From Lutjanus erythropterus (Eukaryota; Chordata; Actinopteri; Lutjaniformes; Lutjanidae), in assembly GCA_020091685.1 (NCBI GenBank), contig CM034607.1, positions 13,382,884 through 13,446,883 of the forward strand: 64,000 nucleotides of DNA. The letters run 5' to 3'. Shown piece after piece: positions 10,409 to 22,572 of the stretch. The notes under the pieces were generated by a model. That model was not told the DNA's origin and made no database searches. It worked only from the letters and a program-made list of their open reading frames with translations. A program made the translations under genes and the position numbers. How positions within the stretch are numbered: the first letter of the stretch is position 1; each line of letters starts with the position of its first letter.

Positions 10409-10960
10409 GTAAGATGTGTTTTGTTTAACCAGAAACAGCTATGTTATTGTTTACAGACTTCATTTGCAAAACTGTAATTTTAACATTTCTATCTTCATTA
10501 AAAATCAACAGAAACAAGATAAAACTCACCGAAAACATCTTGGATCATCTTTTCACTGTTCAACAATCACCAAACTCTGGTTTTGTCAAAATAAACCTTT
10601 TAATCATGGTGTTAGATGTAAAAAATGACAAAAAAAATGGAAAATATATATTTGAAAAGGGGTGTATCTCTGTAGATATCTTTTCTGTATTATTGTCATG
10701 CTCTACAAACACTATAATAAAAATCTGAGCCTGTCAGTGACAAAAAAAACAAGCACTTGGATGTACTTTGTGCACCGCCTGGAGAGATTATGTTGTAGCT
10801 TAGTTTTGCCTCTGCCAGCTGCAGCACTCTCCCTCAATACTGGACCAATTTCAAAAATTGTTACCCTCATTAGTCACTTAGACAGAAAAGCAAGTAAACT
10901 TAGGGTTCAGGTTGAAAAATGCCAAAGTTTCCAGAATTTCAGTCTTGGTGGTATTAGATC
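10409..10960 (+). repeat. Interspersed repeat XY, copy 1 (X and Y both forward)
   Basis: Segment X (10409-10629) starts GTAAGATGTGTTTTGTTTAA and contains CAACAGAAACAAGATAAAAC (10507). Segment Y (about 10695-10935) contains AATCTGAGCCTGTCAGTGAC (10722) and CATTAGTCACTTAGACA (10867). The copy at 49857-50345 has the same Y orientation but X reversed. The open frames here (10416-10628, 10441-10728, 10662-11018) are shadows of this repeat. No class can be assigned; no coding domain is visible. Confidence 0.7.
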
Positions 10961-10974
10961 TCAGAGCTGCTGTC

Positions 10975-11300
10975 AGTACAGTAATGCGAGTGCTAAAAAT
11001 GGTTTAAATCCTATGTGAAGGACCGAGACTCCTTTGTGTCAGTCTGTCATTAACATGACATCAAGTTCCTCAAGGTGCCATTCTCTGGCCTCTTCTGTTC
11101 AACATCTGTATGATCCCACTAGGGCAGATAATGGACGACAAAATGTCTTACCATACCACCATTATCACCACAAGACACAAATTTGTATAAAGATATCACC
11201 AGGTGACTATGGTCACATACAAGAAGTGAGTAATCGCATTCATCAAATCAGTAAAATCAGTATCAAATCAAATCAGCAAATGTACCTGCCAACCTGGCAT
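10975..11300 (+). pseudogene. L2-like LINE reverse transcriptase fragment
   Basis: Allowing frameshifts, this reads through LKWFKSYVKDR-type sequence (10990-11020), then VPQGS-like and LFN-like sequence (GTTCCTCAAGGTGCC at 11067, CCTCTTCTGTTCAACATC at 11090). It continues into TQICIKISPGDYGHIQEVSN (11178-11237), which corresponds to TQLYI-ISPGDYGPIQ in L2-type elements. The YADD catalytic box is lost to small deletions near 11160. It is separated from its C-terminal half by the foreign block 11301-11760. Confidence 0.7.
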
Positions 11301-11760
11301 CAAACACACTGTGTGAAATAGTCCCGCACTAACTGAGCAAATGTGAGAACCAATCAGAGCAGTGAAATGTGTGACGTACTGCTAAGTGACACAATCAAGT
11401 TGGGGTGGTCCTTGGTTTGTTTTCAAGCAGGAAAAGAAATGGCAGCCTGGTCACAAATGTTCTCAAATTACAGCTAAACAGTACACTAAAACATCTGAGG
11501 CGGGAAATAGGTGGTAACAGAATGTTGATTCATATTAGTTTGACAGCTTTGTTTCAGTTTGATGAGCCTGTTGTGTTGTGCTTAATTTGTGTGACGTGAC
11601 TTTTCAAATCTGGACTAGCTCTTTTGTCACTCACCACGTCAAACCCGCCCCATATCAAATAAAAACAGTTGTGACTGGCCTGTCAAGATCCAGGACTGGT
11701 GGAAACCGGTCTGAATGGGAGGTAGGCTGGACATATGGATCACAAGTACCAAATGGTTTA
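11301..11760 (+). repeat. Foreign block inside L2-like fragment, copy 2
   Basis: This aligns with 7860-8310: ACCAATCAGAGCAGTGAAA (11350), AAGTGACACAAT (11384), GTTGATTCATATTAGTTTGA (11523), TGACTTTTCAAATCTGGAC (11597), TGGCCTGTCAAGATCCAGGA (11676) and GTCTGAATGGGAGG (11709). It sits at the same place relative to the LINE halves as in the other copy. Confidence 0.55.
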
Positions 11761-12275
11761 GGGCTAAAATATGTTTCTGATCTGCTGCTACATTATGAAT
11801 CATCTCATAATGCGGCTGGGACAGGTCTGCTTCCTGTGCCCAGAGTTAAAACTAAACATGGAGAATTAGCTTTCATTTACTATGGAACACATATCTGGAA
11901 CAAACACTCAGAAAAGTTCAGCTCAAACTCAAGAGTTCATTTAAGTTAGCGCTTAAGACTTTTCTGTTCACTAATAAATTTAATTGAATTACTTTTGGGA
12001 CTCTTTATTCATATTCTGCACTGCACCATCATTTCTATTGTATTGTTTAATCTGTCTTATTATATTTATGCTTAGTTTTATATTCTTTTATTTTATTCAT
12101 TTTAAATCCTATTAATGTGTGTCTTTTTTATTGCCTCGTGTTTCTTTTATGTCTTGTCGAAACGCCTTTGATATTTTATGTGAACCACTTTGTATTAACT
12201 TGTGGTTGAAGGAACAGTGAATTTGTATAGCAGCTATACACCTAAACCTGCCTTGACCAGCAAACTGAATTTTCA
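11761..12275 (+). pseudogene. L2-like LINE C-terminal end and 3' tail
   Basis: The frame 11578-11949 ends in a recognisable LINE C-terminus: YVSDLLLHYESS, then GTGLLPVPRVKTKHGELAF, then YYGTHIWNKHSEKF (about 11775-11915). This is the conserved SGLL-VPRV-TK-GE-AF-Y-P-IWN pattern of L2-type polyproteins. A frameshift follows near 11940 and the reading resumes as an LKTFLF-like peptide. The tail TGTGAACCACTTTGTATTAA (12179) resembles the L2 3' end (TGTGAAGCGCTTTGTAA type). The element is 5'-truncated and dead. Confidence 0.75.
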
Positions 12276-12477
12276 TTTTCTTTTATTTCATTCAGTTTGG
12301 CATTGTGTTAATATTAACCTATAGCTGTTCTAAGGAGCTCTTATAGTTTAGTTTTGCTTGCACTAATCATTAGTGAGTGATGTATTTATCCATTCCCCTG
12401 ATGTCCTTGTCAGTATTTTCAGTATTTTCATGCAAGCAATTTTCTGCCACTAATACAATAAGAGTATGACCTTTGTT

Positions 12478-12748
12478 CTTCAAGGACCAGTGTATAATAT
12501 TTCTATCAACAGGATGTGGTAGAAACACAATAATAAGTATGTTTTCATTAGTGTATATTCACCTCAAAATAAGAACTGTTTGAATGAGACATTTATTTTC
12601 CAGTTTTTCGCATATTTCACAGCCATTGCAACTTGTCTGCTTCCTCCATGTGGAAGGGGAGGGTGAGACAAACAGCATTCAGTTGGTCTGCAATCTGCAA
12701 CCTCACTGCTAGATGCCACCTAATTCTACACACGGGTCCTTTACGGAA
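12478..12748 (-). mobile_element. Short TIR miniature element (AAGGACCAGTGTRTA family)
   Basis: The left end AAGGACCAGTGTATAATATT (12482-12501) is mirrored by ATTCTACACACGGGTCCTTT (12723-12742) at the right end. The interior contains TTTTCATTAGTGTATATTCA (12543) and CTCACTGCTAGATGCCACC (12702), which I know from a very common fish miniature element. Another piece of the same family is at 59060-59235. It is non-coding and internally deleted relative to fuller copies known from fish genomes. Confidence 0.65.
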
Positions 12749-12888
12749 TACTTCAAGATTCCTGCATTAATATGTCTAAAATCAAAAAGAGCTGTTGAGT
12801 TGTGTACTTAAATTATCCCAAATGTTTCCAACCATGGTCAAACCCAGAGAAATACATAATTTATTCAATGTAATGGTGCATTTCCTTG

Positions 12889-13230
12889 TTAGCCACTAGA
12901 TGCTGTAACTTCTGTGAAAATATGGGATATGCCAGATACGTCAGAGATGAGGAAGGAAGCTGGAAACGTGACTAATGTGACTATGAATATAACATAAAAA
13001 AAAACGTAAAACACTATATCATCCGTGACCATGATTTCTGCTTGAGTCATGTCAGATATATTGTGGTTGTTTAATGGTGGTTGTTTAACAGTGAAGAACT
13101 CCCATGATGCCATGCTACTTCAGATGTCATCAAACTACATCTTTTGTCATTGTTTTAAGATGTCTATTTTTTATGTTCTGTGTTTAAAATATAGGACTAC
13201 AGCCAGGAGCTGGTTAGTTTAGCTTCGCTA
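12889..13230. repeat. Degraded fish interspersed repeat
   Basis: The strings GCCACTAGATGCTGTAACTT (12893), ATGATGCCATGCTACTTCAG (13105) and ATATAGGACTACAGCCAGGA (13189) resemble a common percomorph repeat. There is no second copy in the window to align, so this rests on recall. No gene. Confidence 0.35.
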
Positions 13231-16200
13231 AAATGCCAAACTACTGCTTTGATCACACCTGGAAAGTTTTTATTGGGTTGAATATTTTTCTAAGGAAATA
13301 ACTGTCAGTGAGAACAACATCAGATCTATTTGAATCCCCCAAAAAACACTGAAAATATGTCAAAACTGTGTAAAAGTAATAGTGTGATCATGTTGTAGCA
13401 AATATAATTCATCCTGTCAACCATCTCTTTATTTTGTTTTGTAATAAATGTTTTAATCTTGGTTGTAGCAAGGCAGAAAACATGTTGTGGGTATTTCTCC
13501 ATTTGTTTACAAATGTACAATTTCCTATAATATGAGAATTAGCGTATTAAGTTTACACATCCTGCGATTATCATGCAAATCCTATCAGGTGGCTTCTTTT
13601 AAAAAAACAGTTTTAGGCATTTTGGTTAGTCCACCGCCCACTGCAGCACTGTCCAAACACACGCACATATAAATCAGCCATGCAGCTTAGATAACTAAAC
13701 CATCTTGCAGTCAGACAGCACAGAGACACAGGAACTCTTTCTAGGCTCAGATTATGAACCATAATTGGATTGCATAATAATCCGCTCAAGTGATTTTCTG
13801 GATTATGCCGCACTAAAGGGGTGAGGGGCAGGAATGTAAAGCTTTGCTGCTATCTTGCCTGATAAATATGATTTGTGTGATGGTTTGTGATTATATGATT
13901 ATAACAGCACAATGCGTCACCTAAATTGACATGTCACTGCTTCATTACTCACCCTGAAATTGTTTTCTTTGAGGCTTTATGAAAAACATCAAAGCAGCAA
14001 ACTGTTTGCAGTCATAATTTCATTTTATCAAGTCTGCAGATGATTGTATCATTCCTCACTCCTCGATAGGAAAACTGACATCCTCATGTTGTTCATGACT
14101 GTGTCATGGTATAATAAATTATTTCTTGAGTTGAATTTTCTCAAAACTCAGTTTATGAAAACAGATTTCCTGCTGCATCAAACAGGTATTCATATCAAGA
14201 AACTGAGGCTGACAGCAAATTCTGTGCTGAGATAAATATGGTGTAGTTTCCAGAAAGGTGTTGTGTTTGGTTTCAGCGTTGAAAAATGACGTTGTAATGG
14301 GAAAATGATGATCTTATTTTAGATTTGTTTTACTGCCTAGTTTGGCAGCTTAAAGACAAACTGGTTGGCACAACCAATGCATCTGTTACACATAAATATG
14401 TTTGTGGTGTGGAAATTCAGAGCTCTTCTGGACTGCTGCCCCGGTGAAACAATGAAGCCTGACCTGAACTACAAGATAACACAAGATAATGTTCAAAGAT
14501 CACTTGGCCAACAATTAATTAAGAGGGCTTATTCTCCATTCAAACTGACCTGTTGCTTTATCTCACCCAGTACGTCCAACATGGGTCATAGGCTGACTCG
14601 TTTTCTTTTTTCATGTGCTATCTTGTTGATATAACGTAGTTGTGGCCAGAATGAAAAGAAGACTAAAGACAAATTCAGGTTCTACCTCATAGCACTTATT
14701 TTTAGCAGGTATGATTTAGATGAAAGCCAAAAATGAGTGAAATGAATGATAGCTGAGAGTTTCCTCTCATCCACTCTAGAATATGGCATTTCATTTTTCC
14801 TAAGAGATGGCAGTTTTTCAGTGTACGCTTCATTTTAGGTTGATTTCCTCTAATAAGAGGTGCTTGATTGCTCAACTGGTTGTGGTACAATTTGCAGTTG
14901 CTTATCTATGAATAGGGAAAAATGTTTAAGGTTCAGCTAGACTGAGCAAGATTTAACCAGAGGTCTCTTAAAAACGTGGAGTCATGTGATATATTCAAAT
15001 GTAATAATGAAGGGAAGTCACTTGTACAAGGACTTGGATCTTATTGTAACTTTGAGGGGAGACAGTGGTGGACTGGGAAAGAAACTGACCCACTGTCTCT
15101 GTTTTGACTGAACCTTTTACTACAAGCCAAGAGAAGTGGAAAGCAGATTTTAGCTCCCATTTCTGCTGTTTTCAAGGCTCATTATTAGAAGCTAGATCAA
15201 CTCAATTTATGTCAATTATTAATGTTAAAATACTCTCTGCTCCAGGCGGTCTTTCAAGTGGACAGACCGTTAAACCAAACCACATTCAAAAAACAGGTGA
15301 TTTATGGAGTCATATTTTTTTTACAGTAAATACTTCAGTTACACCAGCACTAAGACTCTTTTCTGATTTACTTTGATCTACAGGCACAATTGGCAAGCAT
15401 GTCATTTACTCAGTAACATTATTAACTAACCTTAACGAGGTGTTTGATGTACACGTATTGAGTAGCCGGGTCCCACAGTTTACTCGCCCCCTCTGTTCCC
15501 TCTGGGGTCTGCACTTGAGTAAGATGAATTGAATTGTGGATGAAACGGATTGTGGAAATTATGCACTGAGATCTGGTTGTTTCATGCAGAAATGCATTGT
15601 TAATAACTTATTTCAAAGGTTTATTTAGTTTTGACTGTTTTTTCATGTTTAACAACGAAAAATAATATGATTCCAGAAAGTACATCAGCACCATCCTACT
15701 TTCCACCTTCTACTCCAGTAGTGACCATATGAACACATTCGCATGTATTAGGATTTATTTTTGAAAGCATTTCAGAGCTACAATGGAAATATTTATATTA
15801 TTGCAGAACATTGCACTAAATCATAGTATTGCACTGCATTGTATTGTGTTGCAACAGGGTAGAATCAAATCACATCTATGTGATGTTTGCTTAAAGATGT
15901 ATGCATATGCATTGCATCACTTTCTTATCAGCATGAAAATCAAATCAGTGTGAGAGATGTACACATCTAGATGATGTTAGTATTGCACATCAAATCATAC
16001 CCTTGAAGACAAAGAGACCAAGAAAGAAAGACATCACCATAATGGTCTTATTTTACTTCAGTCATTATGGTCTGCTGTCACAGCTACTGAACATCTTAAA
16101 GTTGATGTTTTACATGTAGGAGCCTCGTATCGTCTTTCAAAAACCATTTGCACGACTCTTCATTAAGCGTTTGTTGGAGACAAGTCATGCTAGCATCCAC

Positions 16201-16379
16201 AGCATCTAGCCTTTTAAAATGACTGAATATGGGTTCCCCTTTGTGACTTGGGCACCATGATCTTATTATCGAGCTCCATAAAGAGCTTGTTCCCAGCTTG
16301 TTAGAAAGACATTACATCTAAATGATCATTGCCCGTACAGGCTACACACACTCTTTCTAGAGACGGTTAGCAACCAAGA
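13231..16379. other. Unique AT-rich sequence, no gene seen
   Basis: I see no repeat pairing, RNA gene or domain-bearing frame. Short frames such as 14365-14634 and 15104-15376 have no recognisable similarity. The part 15100-15380 has somewhat coding-like composition but no start, splice or family evidence. Confidence 0.35.
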
Positions 16380-16810
16380 GGAAGAAGAGGGCACATAACA
16401 AGATATATAAGAGTGGGTGTAATGGAGAAATGGGGAAACTGCATTGGTTAATGGCTAAATTATCCATACTCAGACCAAGAAAGTGGGTGGAGGGGGCGAG
16501 ACAGGGCAAGGACAGGGGTTGAGACAGCATGAGAAAAAGCAGACATGGTTCAAATTATGAAAGACGCTTTACACAGAGATTAAAACTAAAATAAGCAGCT
16601 AACAAACATGCATAATGAAAGAACACTTGAAACACTCCAGCCGACGTACTTTGTGAAGCGATAGAAGAAAAGAGCAAGGCAGGAAAAACAAAAGGATGAT
16701 ATTTAAAGGAAGGGAGAGATAAAAGGAGACAAGAGTGAGAGAAAAATATTTAAAAAATTGTACATGAGACAAGCAAGTATAAGAGAATGAGAGTGAGAGG
16801 AAGAGGCTTG
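16380..16810. repeat. Polypurine-rich tract
   Basis: A and G dominate the plus strand (GAGGAAGAAGAGGGCACA near 16378, GGGAGAGATAAAAGGAGACA near 16712, GAGAGTGAGAGGAAGAGGC near 16788). The reverse frame 16599-16892 (Leu/Ser/Phe-rich) is a by-product of this composition. Confidence 0.45.
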
Positions 16811-17589
16811 CAGCCACTAATCCCAACAGAAAAACATTCCGATTAGACTTATCCTTTCCTCTGAGGATTAGAAGCTTTGATAAAACCTTCAACCCAAACC
16901 AAAATCAATTTAGTCAGGGTGTAACATTCACAAGCAGTAGCTTCCTTTTTCCCCCCACAGACAAACCTCTAAGAGTGAAGCACTGTGAAATGAGACAGTC
17001 TTTTATTTTGCCTTATTTTAGCCACTTTTTAAGACTCTCAAAAGCTTCTCTGACTGAGCCTGATTACAGCCATGTCCAAACAGCACGCCACACCGTAAAC
17101 TACAGCAATCCAGTGGATTTGTGATATTCACTCAACTTGTTACAGGCAAAATATTAAATTGCAATTAGTCGAGGCTGCGTTACTCCGTGTTGGGAGATTT
17201 TTAAAATCCCCCTGGGTGCCAGGGGAAGATTCTCTTGAAATTGTGGAGGACCCTCGAGAGCAGCGAGAGAAAGGGGACTGTAATCAAAATAAGCAAGGCA
17301 ACCTCAGTGACCCCCCTATAAATGATTCATACAAGGACACAGTGTTTGTCAAAGTTGTCAGTCCTTTAATCACAAAAAAGGTCAGGATTAATTGAGTTCT
17401 CACAGGGAAACAATTACTAAGCTTGTGGCTACAATAGGTCTCTTTTATACCCTAAAAGACAGGATCATCTTTTATGGCTGTATCTAAACTTCATATCAGA
17501 GTATCATTTAATTTGCAAAATTATTGTTATAGTTCAGTTTATCTTGGTGTACCCGAAATATAATTTAGTACTTTTAATGGCACTATATT
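16811..17589. other. Unique sequence; possible conserved noncoding block at 17150-17400
   Basis: No gene is recognised. The block 17150-17400 (for example AATCAAAATAAGCAAGGCAA at 17283) is of mixed composition and non-repetitive. The 78-codon frame at 17159-17395 has no domain. It is a candidate for conserved noncoding DNA by texture only. Confidence 0.3.
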
Positions 17590-17613
17590 TGAAGGGCTGT
17601 GCATAAGACTGTC
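17590..17613 (+). repeat. Orphan left end of the CATAAGACTGTCAT element
   Basis: GAAGGGCTGTGCATAAGACT (17591-17610) plus GTC is the terminal repeat of the TIR family, cut off by the adjacent TA tract. A second left end follows the tract at about 17960. Confidence 0.6.
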
Positions 17614-17923
<310 letters not shown>

Positions 17924-18981
17924 AAATGGCACCATACATTTTCTGCCTAGGATAGTTTTGGTAACAATTAATTTGAACAAGTGTGTATAATACAGTCATT
18001 ACACTGTCATAACAATGTCTTTATGAACGTTGACTGTTACAAACATGACATTGTTTGAGATATGACTTTGTTAAGAAAACTTGCCATTAACCAACACAAA
18101 AATATCTGTTAAACTTGACATTAACTAAGACAACACGACTTAACATCGACCTTGAAGAAACTTTTTACCTTTATGTTTTACTATCACATTATTCTGTCAT
18201 ATGTGGTTGGTTTTGACATTGCTGTCATGAGACCATTATAAGCATGACATCAACATTTTCCTTGATCTCAAGTAATGTGGTACATTTTGGACTTGTCATA
18301 AAGATGTCATTAAGTTTTATTACACTGTCAAATGCTTTTACAAGTGTTATGAACAATTTCCAGGATTTCAGCTAAAGTGATACCATTTGCATCCGTCATA
18401 ACGATGTCACTACACATTATAAAGTCAGTTTGACGACAGTACCGAGGGGACTTAGCTTACACAGTTACAGTTAGCTAACAGATAGCAGTTAGCTAGTTAA
18501 TTTGTATCTAAAGTAGCTGCTGTCTGCTGTTATCTGTAGCTTCCATTAGCTGGTCAGCCCACTTAGCTATGGAGCTAGCTGCCTAATTAGCTGACTCAGC
18601 ACCCGGGTGGCATGAGCCAAACCCAGCAAGAAAACCACCTTGGTCGCCAAACTGGCCACCGTCTGCCTCTGATGCTGTCAGTGTAAACTTTGCTCTAAAA
18701 TGACATAATGACACTTAATAACAGGTCACATAAATGCATACATTCATATCACATTGTCATGACAAAGATATTGACAGGTTATGTTGTCTTGGCTAAAGTC
18801 AAGTTGCTACAACAAAGATACTGTAAACAATGTCAGCTTGGCATTAAAAATTACAATATTGACTGAATGACAACAGTCATAAATTTAAAGACACCTTAAT
18901 GTTCATGACAGGCATCATGTCATGGTTATGACAATGTGTGTGTGTGAGTATGTCTTATGAACAATCCTTCAAGTATTACCA
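17924..18981 (+). mobile_element. TIR miniature element of the CATAAGACTGTCATGAC family, copy 2
   Basis: The left end begins GGTAACAATTAATTTGAAC (17960). The right end GAACAATCCTTCAAGTATTACC (to 18980) is its inverted partner, preceded by ATGACAGGCATCATGTCATG (18904). Internal landmarks shared with copies 1 and 3 are TAAAGATGTCATTAAGTTTT (18299) and AATTTCCAGG (18355). The 36 bases before the left end (ATGGCACCATACATTTTCTG at 17926) also precede copy 3 (30050), so the two copies share sequence outside the apparent terminal repeat. No coding frame. Confidence 0.7.
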
Positions 18982-19620
18982 TACTTTTTTTCTGTAGAGT
19001 CTTATATTTTTGCAATTCACAGTATTCTGAACCTACGCCAAGAAAGTATGCATGCATCAGGTAAGGAGATTGCAGAAAGCTCAGCATCTTTTTTTGTATG
19101 TACAAGAGGATTTATGAAACATTATTTTATAGCAGAGTTTTCGGATTCGATCTCATCCACTCTCTGTAAATGATCCAAAGCTGACCTTGGGTAAAAGTTT
19201 GGTTTTGCCCTGCAGTGAGAAACACCCTACGGCAATCCACCTTGGCTGCGGCTGTAGAACCATACCAATGTGTGTATTTGCTCCCCTTTCACAACAAATC
19301 AGCAGAGAAAAACTCATTTTTTCCCACCGTGGCACAGTGCTGGGAGTTTGAGCGTAGTCTTAACCGTGCTTGGCAAGCAGAACACACAGTGTAGCACAAG
19401 TCCTGAGAGACCCGGCAGCTAAAGCTAATCACTGCAAAGACATGACACACATCTGCCCGCGCCCACACAAATTTGCACATGCAAATGCAGCCCTGCACGC
19501 ACGCACACATGCACACATAGGCTATTACACACAGTATTAAAAGAAGGGGATGCAGAAGAGCGAAGGAATGTTCTTCCAAACAAATTGGATTAGGAGTGTC
19601 ATCTAATATGGAACAAGCGT
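18982..19620. other. Unique sequence, no gene seen
   Basis: Mixed-composition sequence with a CA/CG-rich stretch (19465-19520). The reverse frame 19289-19714 (141 codons) is Cys-rich, lacks a recognisable domain and crosses composition boundaries. Confidence 0.3.
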
Positions 19621-19880
19621 GAGAGGGTTCCCTTGAAACTTCGCGGTAAAGGGATAGCGGCGGTGAAAAATGAGCAGCACTCTTTTTGGTTAGGAGACAA
19701 TTCAGATTCATCACGGATGGGAGAGCAAGGGGGGGCGGGAGGGGAGGGCGGATGGAGAGGGGCCTCTACATCCAGCGAGATGATCCTCCTTTTGAGCGCC
19801 CATCCGATCATGATCAGCGCCCACGCCTCGATACATGCGGACAGCCTAAAAATATGAGAACAGATGATGCGCAGGACCAC
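19621..19880. promoter_or_regulatory. GC- and CpG-richer block, candidate regulatory element
   Basis: This stretch is visibly richer in G, C and CpG than its neighbours (TTCGCGGTAAAGGGATAGCG near 19640, GGGGGGCGGGAGGGGAGGGC near 19730, GAGCGCCCATCCGATCATGA near 19794). Overlapping frames are open on both strands, which suggests composition rather than coding. It is followed by a pyrimidine-rich run (19880-19975) ending in TTAG, like a splice acceptor, but no exon-like frame follows. A regulatory or conserved element is possible. Confidence 0.25.
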
Positions 19881-20309
19881 TCTGTCTCTATTCTTCTCTC
19901 TCTCGTTCTCTCATTTCCCACCCTATCTCTCCTCTGTCCCTGCTTCTCCCTTTCTTTGCAATTCACTCCCTTAGCACTGACTATGCGTTTGTGAATTTGC
20001 AGTGCAAGCATTCTCTGCTCTCACCCATTCCCTTCTCATATATTCTCCATCTGTTCATACGAGCCCATTTGATGCAGTCTGTCCCTGGGGTGGGCAGAAC
20101 CTCAGGGGCAGCTGGGGGCGTCGATGCCCACTGGCATACCCATTATACTGCCCAAGGCATGCCCATGGTAGAGAATGGCCAAGTGTCCTTCACCATGGAA
20201 ATAAGCTGCACCAAATAGGGAACAATAAGACAGCTACATTAAAATAAGAGCGTGGCTTCGTGTGGTCATTAACTTTCTGAACTTTTTTTCTTCAAATAGT
20301 ACAAAAAGT
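19881..20309. other. Pyrimidine-rich run then unique sequence
   Basis: The run 19880-19975 is C/T-rich on the plus strand. The remainder shows nothing recognisable. Confidence 0.35.
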
Positions 20310-20560
20310 GATCAGAGTGCTAAGGCTAGATCACAGGAATCAGGTCATGTGGGCAGGTTTCAGTTCCAATGGCTTCCAAGTAAGCTCATTTGGACAGTAA
20401 TGTATTCAAAACCATGATGGGTAGGGTTTGTCTCATTTATGCTGCTGCTACAGAGTGGAATAAAACACCTCTTGCAATCAAGGAGGTGTAGAAGCTACAA
20501 GCCTTGAAGAAAAAGGTCATGCAGTTTTTTTGTATTCTGAGTGACCACTGACAGACACTG
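20310..20560 (+). pseudogene. Possible LINE C-terminal relic
   Basis: The plus strand near 20437-20530 reads AAATEWNKTPLAIKEV, a stop, then KLQALKKKVMQFF. This resembles the A-x-x-WN-LP...L-FKKK end of fish LINE polyproteins. Upstream similarity is poor and there is no second copy in the window. Confidence 0.35.
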
Positions 20561-22257
20561 TCCACCATGAGAATCACTGGAATCGTGTAGTTGCAGTAAG
20601 TATCATTCAGTGTCATGGAAATCAGAACCACTACATGCAAAATCCACCCCTGAAACAGGTAAAAGTACGGCAGCATTTTATGTGAAGCACTTGAGGTTCA
20701 AAAGGTGCAAGGTTAACTGTGCTACATATGATTGGACCTGTGGGGTTATGGGTAATGTAGGTGGTGGAGTGCATAGAGTGAAAGCCCATAAGTGTGTCAG
20801 CCCACCGCTGTCAACCTGTTAAGAGGCAGCAGTGTGTGTGTGTCTGTGTGTGTGTGTGTAAAGGTACGTACATGGTGTAAAGAGATGTTAAGGAGCTTGT
20901 TCCATCATGCTGATGAGCTCTGTAATGCAATGTAGTTGCGATTCCCAGACAGAAGTGAGGACGCTTTCCAGAACATCATCTCCATTATCTGTGTATACAT
21001 TAACCTTGTAGCGGGCACAGTGGCGGGCAAGTGAAATGTTCTACACACCTACACACACAAAAATGCACACAGCAAACATCCACACATCCATACACATCCA
21101 GTTTTCTACATTATGTAAATTGCTCAAAAACCTTGGAAACGATGGAAAACAGTTACACTCTGTACCCTGCAGCACTGTATTGTGCAGTAAATACACTGTG
21201 CAACTGTATATGAATGTACTGTTTGTACAGTGCACGCACAATAAATAGCTAAAAAGCTCTTCACCACCAACGCATAACGGAAGCCAAACACAAAAAAAGA
21301 GCTGCACCAACAACAGAGTCTGAGAGTTAGAACTTGTTATTTAGTGCAGCTCTTGTGGTTTGATGCACCATTTCCAAAAACCTGGGCCTGTAAAGTACCT
21401 CCATGGATCAGGCTAACAGGTAAACAACACTGAGGGTTCAGTGCGAAGGGGGGGTTTAAGTTGCCGTTATGTTTTAGATTGTTGAGACGTTTCATATGTT
21501 TTTTAAATTTCTTTAGCGTCTCGCAATAAAAATGTCTGTCAAGACAGAATCATTTAAGTCTTGAACGTTTTTCTTGAGATTTCTTTTCCTTGTACAATAT
21601 CTCTGTTAACTGACAGTTAAATAATACTGACTGCAATATCCAGGGTTTTGCCAGATTTTAAGACAGGGTCTAGTTATATGCACCCAGTGGACTAGAGTGA
21701 AGCTCACCCCTATTTTTCTGTCCAGTCTGAGAGAGCAGGAACCAAGCTCGACCTAAACCTGACAGGTATTCTGCTTTTGCACGTCCAACCCCAACCTGAG
21801 GCCGATGCAGTCAATGTAAGCTGAAGCAATGAGTTTGGGTTACCCTGTCATGCAACCGTTGTCACAGCTTGCCTGTTTATCCTGATGACAGGTGGGGACA
21901 GTACATCATGAACAGTGCATTGTTTTATAAAAGCTATAGGTAGATTGTTTTAGCACACACATTCACATTGTCATCAGCAGATATAAATATAGGTCTGATG
22001 ATATAAGTCTGATGATTGTTAAGTCTTCATATTCATGAACTCTTGAACTAAGACAGTTTATTCAGAGCTGTTGTGGAGGTAGAGCATAGCATCCACTATA
22101 GATGGTTTCAGCGCTGTGCCCGAACCCCAACCCACTGGGTCCCAACAGGTCCCGTCAGGCTCAGGTCAGGTTCCCACCCTAAATTCTGGAACACTATTAG
22201 CACTATAGAGCAATTCCTGAGATCGGTTTCGCGTTATTCCACTGATTCAGTATTGGC
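20561..22257. other. Mostly unique sequence, no gene
   Basis: A TG microsatellite lies at about 20831-20858. The parts 21700-21810 and 22110-22190 are rich in CCCAACC/CAGGTCAGG strings of a type found in fish repeats (CGAACCCCAACCCACTGGG at 22121), but no boundaries are visible. No frame has a recognisable domain. Confidence 0.35.
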
Positions 22258-22572
22258 CAGCGGTGGCTTACAGTTTAGATAGTTAAGCTTTGCACCTGTA
22301 GGTCACCGGTTCAATGTCATGACCGGCAAGATAAATCTGGATGGGTAAAGTGAAAGGCAGTGCTTGCCCCTCCCTCATTACCACAACTGAGGTGCCCTTG
22401 ACCAAGGCCCTTAACCCCAGCTACTCCAGTGGAGCTGCTCATTGGCATGCAGACAAAACTGTGGTTGCACTGGGCAGCTTCCAGGTGTGAATGTGATCAG
22501 TGTGTTCCTGCAAAAAAGAGTGAACTCTCAGTGAACTCTCCCTGAATAAATAAAGGTTAAAAAAAAAAAAAA
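22258..22572 (+). mobile_element. tRNA-derived SINE
   Basis: A tRNA-like head carries an A-box-like TGGCTTACAG...TAGTTAAGC (22264-22289) and a B-box-like GGTCACCGGTTCAATGTC (22301-22318), the internal RNA polymerase III promoter. The body holds the fish SINE core GAGGTGCCCTTGACCAAGGC (22390) and CCTTAACCCC (22410). The 3' end is AATAAATAAAGGTTAAAA plus an A tail to 22572. TCAGTA occurs just before the head (about 22247) and just after the tail (22574), a possible short target duplication. It appears full-length with few breaks. Confidence 0.85.

Noticed and set aside
19289-19714. 141-codon Cys-rich reverse frame
   Set aside because: Crosses a composition boundary and a CA/CG-rich stretch; Cys arises from ACACA/GCACA repeats read in reverse; no domain spacing.
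22258-22340. Possible tRNA gene (B-box-like GGTTCAATGTC)
   Set aside because: Part of a SINE head; no complete cloverleaf or CCA-adjacent acceptor stem, and a SINE body and A tail follow.
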